A stretch of 64,000 nucleotides of DNA from Adiantum capillus-veneris (lineage: Eukaryota; Streptophyta; Polypodiopsida; Polypodiales; Pteridaceae): assembly GCA_014529385.2 (NCBI GenBank), contig CM043971.1, positions 96,521,382 to 96,585,381 of the forward strand. The letters are read 5' to 3'. Below are positions 1 to 8,985 of the stretch, piece after piece. Under the pieces are notes generated by a model. The model had not been told where the DNA came from. It saw only the letters and a list, made by a program, of their open reading frames with translations, and searched no databases. Positions within the stretch are counted from its first letter, which is position 1, and each line of letters starts with the position of its first letter. The position numbers were made by a program, and so were the translations under genes.

Positions 1-122
1 GTTTGAAGTTGCTTTTGACTTAAGGATCCAGGTTATTGTAAGTAGTTCGCTTTTTGCTCATTAAATCATCTTGATAAATGACAAGTTGACAAAATTTTGA
101 ATATTTTGTGTGTGGTAAGGTA

Positions 123-1980
123 ATGGTGGCAGAATCAGAAACCACCAAACCCTCATTAGGAGCTGTTGTTGATACCCTGTCCCAACTTTCAAACCCAAAA
201 GAGACTAGTCTTGATGTCTATGTTGAGAAGACCAAGACTAGGTACATGGAGCTTGATGCAAAACTCTTGCAAACTTGGGTTGCTAAGCATGAGGTATATC
301 GAGATATAGAGCTCCCTTGGGTACCCTTGTGTCAATTGGTGGGTCATGAAGCAGTCTGCAGCACTAGAGGGAACATTGGGGAATTAGAAAATAAGTTTAA
401 AAAAGTAGGATATATGTCAAGTCTTGGAAACTTTCTTGTTTCTGAATTTTTGCCCAATGGAGAGAGGATTGGCGTGTTAGAAGAGGAAGAGAAACAGTGG
501 GATGCGTCCTTTTGGGGTGCTATTAATCGAGAGTTTAAGATGGAGTTATCCCTTTCTCAAAGTTGGATGCATCTTAAAGGTCAAAAATTGGTGGTACTCG
601 ATGGGAACCATCGTCTCAAAGCTTGGACGTCACAAATCAACACTCGTAAGTCTTGTTTGTTTTCAAAGATATTCATTGTACATCAATAAATATTGTAATA
701 CAAGTGTGAAAAAATTGTAGTTTGTCGTGATGATCCTTCAAAGTACGTGCGTGTTAAGTGCACCATGACGTATTTCTCTCCTGACGAACAGTATTTAATG
801 CTATGGACTCTAGACTGCCTAAGCAGGTAAAAGGTAACTCTGGCACTCATTATTCTTTCTCCTTTGTAAGAATCTCTTCTGATGTTCTTTTTTGCTTGAC
901 ACTTCCATAGCTTGACACAAACTCATGTGAAGCGGTCACTTGCAAGTTATATCTTTCTCATTAGGAGGCTCGATCTTGGAAACGAGCAAAGCTGGAAGAA
1001 ATTCTTCGACGAAGAGGCTCTACAAGAAATTGAAGTAGAAATACAAGAGGACAAAAGGGTGCATCCTTGGATTTGGTGGAAAATTCCCCTCGGTTTTCTC
1101 ATGCAGTTGATGTATTCGGTAGCTTACATATGCTTTGTACTCATCTGTCTCTTGTAAAGCATCTACAAAAATTTTGTTTCACATATAGGAAGAATTTAAG
1201 GAACAGCTATCAAAAAGACTCACAGAATTCAGCCTCTCTTGTGAAGATCAAGGCTATAATGAAATATACAAGAGCTCCATTGATGAGGTCGAGACGTATC
1301 TCAAGAATAAATACGGGTGCAAATTGGTTGCAGTGGCAAATCTGGCACTAGGAGAGAGGTGGTTTAGCAAGCTATATGGTCTAGACTAGGAGAGTGAACA
1401 CAATGTCACACTTGATAAGCTTCTCACAATTACGCAAACCCCACTTATAGCACAAAGGTAATCTGGAAGTGCTTTTGGGATGGTATGTTGAAGTCGCTAA
1501 TCCTTTTATGTGCTTTGTAATGCTTGCAGGAAGGTTTGGGTACTAGATCGTATTTTAAGCAAAGACATTGGTAGGCTATGGGGTTTTGATGAAGGAGAAA
1601 AAGAATGGCGCAACTATATAGCATACTACTCCTATTGGGAGTCAGTTGTGGAGCGAGCAATGGACCTTATAAAGGAGGACAAGGAAATGCCCTTTGATAT
1701 TTGGAGCGACGCCATACGAGATTTCTTTTATTCTTGCCAAAAAGAGCACCTTCTTCACTGTTTTAGGGAGATATCTAAATTGACTCCTGGAATGAAAGTA
1801 CAAAAGATGCCCTATTTGGAAGCTACAGCTTGGAGATTTGCATATAGGCAAGTATGGTTAGTAGAAGGTTTGCAAGCTGACAAGGGGACGGGGATGAAAA
1901 TAATCTCTAATAGGAGATTTATGCATCGAAAGTTGTGTCTAATCGAAAGTTATCAATCAAGAGTTTTGTATTCGTCTTAA
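123..1980 (+). pseudogene. Gene X copy A: ParB/sulfiredoxin-like multi-exon gene, broken
   Basis: I recognise no named plant gene. Five exons read in consistent phase: 123-645, 721-828, 911-1118, 1189-1457 and from 1530, with introns opening GTAAGT, GTAAAA, GTAGCT and GTAATC and closing in AG. Exon 1 starts at the ATG at 123. At residue 160 it has DGNHRLKAW, preceded by the LCQLVG and FKKVGY segments; this layout resembles the N-terminal domain of ParB/sulfiredoxin-superfamily proteins, whose core motif is DG-x-HR or GERR. Exon 2 continues with KCTMTYFSPDEQY. Exon 4 contains an in-frame TAG at 1387-1389, also present in copy B. Exon 5 is cut short: about 510 bp present in copy B after 41,070 are missing, and reading ends at 1980 in unrelated frame. 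The full protein would be roughly 650 residues. The ParB link is inference from the motif; the exon structure is read directly. Confidence 0.6.
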
Positions 1981-3290
1981 TCTTATAAATATGGTCCTTT
2001 GTATTGCGATATTTCATTTGCATTTATGTCCATCTTCATTTTCATGCAATCTCATGTTATTAAGTGTATTCAAAATGATAGAAAAATGTGTGAAAACGTA
2101 ACGAATTCGAAAAAAATCAATTCTTTGTTTTTTTATCAAAATGTGTGATACATCATTTCAAGCTTTGCATCCCTACTATTTGTGAAGCTGGTTCTCTAGC
2201 TTGATTTGCTTTTCATCTTTAAAATTTGTATGTCAAAAGTGCACCTTTGAGAGTGTCCTTGTAATAGCTAAAAATATCCTATAATAAATTTAGCATGTTT
2301 TACAAGCTAAAAATTTTAAGGTTTCACTCTTACTACTGGTTCTACACTTCTAAAACATGTATCATATTCTTCGTACTTAGCATTTAAATTTAAAAGGTAA
2401 AGAAATGTCAATTTCTAGTTCATCATTTTCCTTGCACCTCCACACAAAGGCCACATTCACTAAAAATATTATTGTAGATGCTTCACATTACTCCATCTCT
2501 ACTTTTCCACCACACCCACCATGAATTTCAACTTGGTTATTTATTATTGGCACTCTCAATGTAGAGCTATCTTTTTTGAGGAAATCTTGAGCTGGTTGTG
2601 AGCTAAGCTAATCAACTTCATCAAGATCGATAACCCCCCCCCCCCCCCCCCCCTCCCTTCACGTCCCCACCTCTCTCTCTCCCTCCCCCACACCCACTCC
2701 CAATATTTATGTTTTCCTAAAAAGGGCTTCCTTTTATTGTCAATATTTTTTTGGTAGCAAAATTTTCTATATGGATATTTATGCTTTTGTAAAAATGATA
2801 AATTTACCATACTCAAAAAGCTATCTTCATAAAAATATTTATCAATTAGAGCTATGGTGTAAAAGATACGCACTAGAACTACATGTACAAATGTTTTTCA
2901 TTGTGAAAATTTTGCACTAAGTAACTTGGAACAACAATGTGCAAATAATTCATTATAGTAACTTGAAAGTAGAAATAATTCTCATGTATGAAGTAGAGTA
3001 TAATACCTAAAGATTCTTCTTTTTTTACTTACAATTGTGATGCATTTTTTTATTACTATGAAATGAGGGTGTGACAATAATAAACATGTGAAAAATAGAA
3101 GATTTACACCATAAATTCTACTTTGATAGTGAGAAAAGTGTTATTCACACTTTAAAGTGTGAATGTCAGAATTAACATCATGTTTTTCTAGGTGAGAAAA
3201 AGTCTAAAACTTGTTGTGTGTGCACCTTATTAATGTGGCCTCCATCATTTCATACCTCACCTAAATAGCGAAGCCCGAGCCTTCAAAATC
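1981..3290. other. Gene X 3' flank, AT-rich, no gene
   Basis: AT-rich sequence that follows gene X and matches copy B 41,590-42,735. It contains a run of about 21 C at 2,633-2,653 followed by a CT-rich stretch. The poly-C tract differs in length and context in copy B (42,258-42,302). I see no coding signal. The homology with copy B stops at about 3,068, where copy B has lost the next 3.1 kb. Confidence 0.6.
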
Positions 3291-3337
3291 TTCCCTTCCT
3301 GATCGGAGCCCATAGCGGTGTTAAAAGGGTCCCTACA

Positions 3338-3797
3338 GGTAATCTCCTTTTTCAACCATTCCGAATCGCACCAATCACACATCTGGTTTCAACATTGTCT
3401 GGCTACCAATGTTTCAAAACAAGAGATTTAATTTCTCTCCAGTTATTATTAACATGCCATGCCATCATCTCAGATTCCAAAGGCGGTTTTTTTTTCAGAA
3501 GTGCTGACAAGTCAGCTTTGTTATCCCACCAACAGAGTGCATCAGACCGGACACCCGAAACCATCCGTTGCCTTTGAGATACCGCCAAGAGCGCTTATTG
3601 GGGGTTGTGCCCACCACCTTGGTGATGCAACTCCAACCCTTTTCCTACAGATAATCTCATTTTTCAACCACTCCAAACTGAACCAATCACATATCTGGTT
3701 TCAACATTGTCTGGTTGCCAATGTTTCAAAACAAGAGATTTTGTCTCCAGTTATTATTAGCATGCCATGCCATGATCTAAGATTCCAAAGGCTTTTT
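3338..3797 (+). repeat. 150 bp direct repeat pair
   Basis: Positions 3,338-3,487 and 3,648-3,797 are two copies of about 150 bp in direct orientation, roughly 90% alike by eye. Both include CTGGTTTCAACATTGTCTGG, CAATGTTTCAAAACAAGAGA and CATGCCATGCCAT. About 160 bp of unrelated sequence separates them. No open frame spans both. Absent from copy B because of the deletion there. Confidence 0.8.
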
Positions 3798-3896
3798 TGC
3801 ACAAGGATGTCCTATTGGCAAGAGAATCACTCTCCTCTTATTTTGGTTAGTGCTTCTTTGCAGTTTTTGCATGCGTCCTTTGTGGGTTCATGTTCT

Positions 3897-4052
3897 TACC
3901 TTTGTAGAAACCTCGAAGGTCCATTGAGAAAAAGCACCGGTCTTTGGAGCTCCTCTCGATTAGTAGCTAATTGTTCATCTTCCTACATTTGTAGAAACCC
4001 TTGTGAAGGTCCTTTGAGAAAAAGCGTCGATCTTTGGAGCTCCTTTTATTAG
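3897..4052 (+). repeat. 78 bp tandem duplication
   Basis: Two adjacent units of about 78 bp, each starting TTTGTAGAAACC and containing GAGAAAAAGC and TCTTTGGAGCTCC, then ATTAGTAG and TAATTGTTC. Units begin near 3,901 and 3,988. No gene is recognised here. Confidence 0.75.
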
Positions 4053-4431
4053 TAGTTAATTGTTCCTACTACTACTACTCGCTTCCATTTTTATTGCAGC
4101 CTTAGCTGGAACCTCAATGAGATTCATCCATGCTAGCTCTCCGCTAACGGCCCAATTGAGGTGGCCTATATGTAGCCATCAACTTGTCTGCAAGAAAATG
4201 CGAATGACAGATTCAATCTCGAGTGCAGATGGAGGGATATTTTTACGCTCACTTTCTTACCATTAGGATAGATGCACTTACCATGACACTCTATGCACCA
4301 TTCCTTTATAATGCAGCTCCACACTCCCACGCTCCTCCGGAGCCTTGCTGAGGCTGCTGAGGAAGCTTTCCATTAAAGCTTGGAGGAAGCAAGGAAGAGA
4401 AGAGGAGGAAGAGAGGAGCATTGGGAAGAAG

Positions 4432-4632
4432 TGTGGAAATTAGAGGTACTGCTCTACTTTGTGCATACACACACATAGAGACGTGCTAGTGCAGGAGGCG
4501 GTTACCAAGAGACACGTGTGGACAGATGCAACCGCTCACATTATTCGGGTTGGAGACCTCTATTAATAGAGGTATGATTGAGATTACAAAAGTCATGCTG
4601 ACGTGTCAAAGCCTTGTGGCTTATTTCCAACA
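4432..4632 (-). repeat. 3' LTR of the small LTR element
   Basis: 201 bp repeat with TG..CA ends, flanked outside by the AGAAG target duplication and inside by a purine-rich tract on the minus strand. Confidence 0.85.
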
Positions 4633-4960
4633 CTCCCCCATAAGCAAAAAATTCTTTGATAATTGGAGAGATGATGCATTGCAGATTTTCTATATGCACA
4701 ATGCATTACAATCATGCTCAGCTAGTTTGCTTGAAGCTCTTGAAGTCTTTGAGAAATTTGAGCTGCTTGGCTGCATTCTTCATCTTTCATCTTGGCATGT
4801 TCGGGTGTTGGTAATCTTTTGGTCGCCAGAAAGGAGCTTCGGATGCTCGAGCTTCATTTGCTACATTTCTCCCCCTCAAGGGAGTGCATCCAAATGCAGA
4901 TGGAGAACCATGAGGTAAGTGTGGGGGTTGCCCACATTGTGAACATTAATAGCAAGAGTG

Positions 4961-5677
4961 CTATTGTCCATCGCCCAATAAATGTTTTGGATCGGGAGCA
5001 GCTAAGGATCCATGTGGAAGGAGGGATTTAGTACTTTGTTGAGGGGTTGGAAGAAGAGGTATCACAATGTTGCCAACGGTAATGAATGTTAGAGCCGATA
5101 GTGTTGGACACCATGGTGAAGCTGAGGGATTAAGTGGTGCAGAGGGTGGAGAGGCAGCCATATAGGCTGAAGCAAGAGATGGTCGTCGGAGGAAAGAGGT
5201 AGGTGATTGAGAGGATGAGTTGTTGGAGAGATTTGTCAATATGGGTGTGGAGGAACGTTGTCGAAGGAAAGAGACATCCAGTGAAGAGGAAGCAACCTGT
5301 AGAGGTACAAGGAGTTCCGCTTCAGATCGTGAGAGCCCATGGCTGGAAGGAGTTTTGGCTTTCCCATGGCCGTAAGGGAAAGGTTGAGGGTCAGATGGTG
5401 AAGAGCTTATGACTGAGGCTCGCCCAGTTGTAGGCATGTAGTTCAAGGTTGTCGATGGCGAGGGTCTTGAAAAAGATGCAGGACTTCCAGCAAGGTGAGG
5501 ATGTGGTTTTGTTGGTGAGGCATGGCTCCCAAAGTGGAGGGTTTTCAAGGAAATGGGAAGATGAAGTTGGGCAGGGAGCAACTCCTTGTTGTAAGGACCC
5601 CCCGGATCAAACACTTGTACATCAACTTCATTCGTAGCCTCATCTTTCTCTTCGTCTTCTTCGAGTAGGGGAACCAT
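4961..5677 (-). pseudogene. Internal open frame of the small LTR element (copia inter-domain fragment?)
   Basis: A 238-codon frame rich in Ser, Pro and Leu. It opens with an acidic stretch (LLEEDEEKDEATNEVDVQVF) followed by several short SP/SxxP-rich runs. The acidic start and low-complexity body resemble the poorly conserved spacer that lies between integrase and reverse transcriptase in copia polyproteins, but there is no catalytic motif. It could equally be a chance frame kept open by base composition. It lies downstream, on the minus strand, of the repeat-bearing frame at 5,774-6,320. Confidence 0.35.
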
Positions 5678-5773
5678 TGTGTATGCTTCTTGAAAATCAA
5701 GGAAGCAAAAGTGATTACGAAATTGACTTGCATGTAAAGCAGAAATGAATTTACTGTATTTTGGTATGGCTCG

Positions 5774-6320
5774 TCATTTCATCATTTTCTTCTTCAGAAG
5801 GTTGTTCATTTTCTTGCATGTTGCTTTCTGCAGCACTAGCAGCTTGCCCAACAACTTGCGGGTCAGAGGCTCTGAGATGCATTGGAAAAACTTGTGTTGC
5901 AGTGGTTTCGCCAGGCTCAGAGGTTGAGGTTGATTATTTTGTTGCTTGTCTTGCAGCGTTTTCGCCAGGCTCAGAGGTCCGTTCTTTTGTTGCTTGTCCT
6001 GCAGTGTTCTCGCCAGGCTCAGAGGCTGAATTCGCTTGCCCAGTTTTGTGCAGGTTACTAAGATGGTCAGAGACGGGTTCTTTGTTTTGAGAATGCAGGT
6101 TGAATTTCTCTGCTTCGCTTGTGGCTTGCCCTTGAGGGAATTGATGAGGATTAGAGGCCCAAGAATATTGAAGAAAGAAGTCCCGTGCGAGGAGAGGTCC
6201 ACAATGGGGATCGCCTTCTGCAGCCATATTATTGGCGAGGAATTTTGCACGGAGCGCAATAACTGTGCAGTCACTGTGCGCAGCCAGGTGAGACGAGATG
6301 ATGGGCGGCATCACAGGCAC
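5774..6320 (-). pseudogene. Leader/gag-position frames with internal repeats
   Basis: Two overlapping minus-strand frames just inside the 5' LTR of the small LTR element. In one, the unit SEPGEN-A-QATK is repeated several times (about 5,895-6,030), reflecting a ~48 bp tandem DNA repeat containing TTTTCGCCAGGCTCAGAGG. The position is that of a gag leader but no gag domain or zinc knuckle can be seen. I cannot assign a function. Confidence 0.35.
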
Positions 6321-6349
6321 GTAGGAGTGCTATCTACTCGATGATACCA

Positions 6350-6550
6350 TGTGGAAATTAGAGGTGATACTCTACACTGTGCATACACACACACATAGAC
6401 GTGCTGGTGCAGGAGGCGGTTACCAAGAGATGCATGTGGACAGATGAAACCACTCACATTATTCGGGTTGGAGACCTCTATCAATAGAGGTACGATTGAG
6501 ATTACAAACGTCATGCTAACGTGTCAAAGCCTTGCATCTTATTTCCAACA
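6350..6550 (-). repeat. 5' LTR of the small LTR element
   Basis: 201 bp TG..CA repeat. The minus-strand primer site TGGTATCATCGAG abuts it at 6,337-6,349, which fixes the orientation of the element. Confidence 0.85.
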
Positions 6551-6555
6551 AGAAG

Positions 6556-7450
6556 AACCAAGGGAGGAGAAAGAAGAGAAGGAAGAAAGCTTGGAATCGA
6601 GTTGTTTTAAGCCTGTAGAGCCGTCGAGCACCACCACTGCGGAGCTGTTCCTGCTGCCTCTCGTCCGTCACCGCCCAGTGCTGATGTCGCCGGTGGTGCT
6701 ACCCTGCAGCACCCGAGAGGAAAACCAAAACTCTCTCTCTCTCTTTCTGACAGGTGTGCAGCCCCCCCACCACCTCTTCCTTGGCCAGCAGTGAGCGGGA
6801 AGAAGTCCACACTCCCTCCCACGCTCGCCATTCGTTTGTCTCTCTGTTCAAATAGAGGTTACAACATTTGAAAATTTTTGTCATTTTTTTTAGTTCAAGG
6901 GTTAAGGCATTAAGCCCACTTTCTACCTTCCACCCACCACTTTCCAATTCTAGCCTTAAGAGGCTCATCACACGCAAAATGGCAGCAGTGTGTAAGCTTC
7001 CGTAGCAAGGCTTTTTGTGGTAATCGGATACGGTATCAAAAAGTTCTTTCCCGCACCAGAAAATTCCGGTGATATTTAGCAGAACATTCTAGAAAGGCTC
7101 TCTTCATGCAAAAATTATTAGGTAGAGGAAACTTCAACGTTTTAGTCGATTTCTGCAACAGACTCGCTTACCTTACCGCATTGGATTCGTGCCGCCGTCG
7201 GGAGCTTTTTGCATCGGATTTTCCTCGATAGAGGGGGGTGACTATTTTCTATGTGCTTTTCTTTAGCGTGTGCTTTCTAATTTTGTAACTTTTTGCATTT
7301 CTTTAAATTTTTTTTAAAAATAAAGATATCTGCCCCGTTTGCTAGTTCTTTAGCTTTTTCTAGACTTCTCTCCTCGATCGTGGGCTTAACCCCGATCGAG
7401 TTATCTGGCCACAGACGTCAGATTTTGACCCTTCCGGAGGCACGCTCGTC
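6556..7450. other. Leader region upstream of gag relic, no gene
   Basis: GC-richer stretch containing a short CT run (6,730-6,745) and shared with copy B (43,093-43,710) up to about 7,180. Copy B then lacks about 7,180-7,735; both breakpoints carry a short CGCA/GCA match. Its position before a gag relic suggests a retroelement leader or LTR remnant, but no paired LTR is visible. Confidence 0.4.
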
Positions 7451-7454
7451 GGTC

Positions 7455-8300
7455 ATGCCACGTGATCCGCAAGCACCCTTCTCCAAGCCCTGGGTGACGA
7501 AGAGGACCTCTTGGAGTACGGCCTGGATGATTATGACCTCGCCGACCCAACGGACCTCGTGTCCGAGATGGAGCTCTCTAGCGGGATGTACCACTATTTT
7601 ACCGCCAAACTGACCACCTTAGAGAGGATCCAGGGTGATTTGGTTACGATGCTTCAAAGCATCTCCACGCGGTTAGGCGCGTTGAAAGTGGCTTCGCTTA
7701 ACCCAACTCCTCGAGGCAGACGGACCCCTGTGGCGCAGGTGAGCTTAGTCTCGTCAGCGTTCACAGGGGTACCACTCAATGTACCGGCAGGGCTGTTTGT
7801 AGAGACAACCTCGCACTTCCTCAAAGACCTAAAGCCGCCGAGGTTTGGGGGCGAGGAACGGGAATGAAACAAAGACTCTGTCAATATGTTCCTAGAGTGA
7901 AGTGGTCGGACTTGCATGCGCTGCGATAGCAGCCTAGCCACGTGCAGCCCGTAGAGGCTAGCCTCTCATTAACTGGCAAGGCTTACAAGTGGTGGATGAA
8001 TCTAACCCCTCATTCTGCCACTTGGATGGAAATTGAAGCAATGTTTCGCAAAGAATTCTTGCCAGCTAATGACGAGAGAAAAAATGGGAGTTGTGGGATA
8101 AATGTTCTATGGAGAACAAATCCCTAACTCAGTACATCTCGGACTATAGGGGGATAGTACTCAAGCTAAAAATGATCGATGAATTCCAAAAGCTACGGGG
8201 CTTCAAGAGAGGTTTCATAGACGGTTACCTTGAGTACGTAGAGCCCTTAGCACCTAAAGATCTTTCTGAGGCTATTAAATATGCATAGATATTTGATGAC
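7455..8300 (+). pseudogene. Ty3/gypsy gag relic, copy A
   Basis: Frames at 7,511-7,867, 7,942-8,127 and 8,091-8,288 together give a Retrotrans_gag-like protein. Diagnostic pieces are LKPPRFGGEE, then SLTGKAYKWWMNLTP, then FRKEFLP, LTQYISDYRGIVLKLK, FKRGFIDGYLEYVEPLAPKD and LSEAIKYA. These match the order W..L...F...F.P, the Q..S+..Y segment and the F..GL segment of plant gypsy gag. The reading is broken by a stop at 7,865, and by frame changes near 7,930 and 8,075. Basic Lys/Arg/Glu-rich coding potential continues to about 8,540 and then stops; no protease or pol follows. Copy B has a shorter version. Confidence 0.75.
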
Positions 8301-8561
8301 ATCAAGCGCCGTGGTGTGCGAGATGGGGCAGGGCGGAGCGGAGAGAAGAAAGGGTGCAGGGTTTAAGAGGAAAGAGTTCCATAGTGAACGGCCAGGGGAT
8401 AAGATAGACAAAGGGAATCAAAACGGTCGTTAGTCCAAAAAACCACGACCTTTCAAGAAAAAGAGAGAGAGTCGAAAATCCACAAGAAAAAGAGAGTAGA
8501 AAATCCACAAGAAAGAGCAGTACGCTAAAGCACGCAACATTAGGACCAAAAACAACTAAAA

Positions 8562-8985
8562 AGGGTTGTTTGTTAATCTAAGGATTAAGGAATAGTCCAA
8601 TAGTCATTTGACACGTATACAAAAGTATGGCACTCTTGTCTCCTCTATTTTGGGTTTCGATGGTCCTATTTTGACGGAGAACGGCTAAATGTCTTGATCA
8701 TAATTAAAGCTGAAACTGCTATATTTAGGTGCTTTCGGCAAGTGATCTCATTAAATTTGCGGTCCAAAGTAATGAAGTCTCATCTTTTATTCTATTTTAT
8801 ATTTCACAAAAGCGTTGTCAAAAGATACGAAATCTATGTTAGAAGGCTCTCAAAACAAGGCCATTAATGACAAATCACCTACTTTTTTCAAATGTATACC
8901 TTTTTCACTCTCTCTCTATTTTGTGAGGGGTTTAAGTCTTTCCGTCTCTATATTTTCTTTCTTTTTTTCTAATCTTTGAGTTTTC
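8562..8985 (+). other. Upstream region of gene Y
   Basis: About 420 bp between the gag relic and the ATG of gene Y, shared with copy B (44,213-44,634). It ends in a pyrimidine-rich tract (about 8,905-8,975) directly before the ATG, as in many plant 5' untranslated leaders. No certain TATA box can be assigned. Confidence 0.4.

Larger units (their letters stand above)
4432..6550 (-). mobile_element. Small non-autonomous copia-like LTR retroelement
   Basis: A 2.1 kb element bounded by two 201 bp direct repeats (4,432-4,632 and 6,350-6,550) that begin TGTGGAAATT and end TTTCCAACA. A 5 bp target duplication AGAAG sits at 4,427-4,431 and 6,551-6,555. Read on the minus strand, the sequence next to the 6,350 LTR is TGGTATCATCGAG, a primer site matching the start of tRNA-iMet, and next to the 4,632 LTR is a purine tract (TATGGGGGAG). 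The inside is only about 1.7 kb and lacks protease, integrase core, reverse transcriptase and RNase H. The two LTRs differ at about 20 of 201 positions by eye, so the insertion is old. Copy B keeps only the right part (42,741-43,087). Confidence 0.85.

Noticed and set aside
123-645. Gene X as bacterial contamination
   Set aside because: It has spliceosomal intron borders in consistent phase, exists in two copies linked to plant retroelements, and has plant-like base composition.
2633-2653. Poly-C tract as a regulatory i-motif
   Set aside because: Its length differs strongly between copies A and B and it sits in decayed flank DNA; nothing supports a function.
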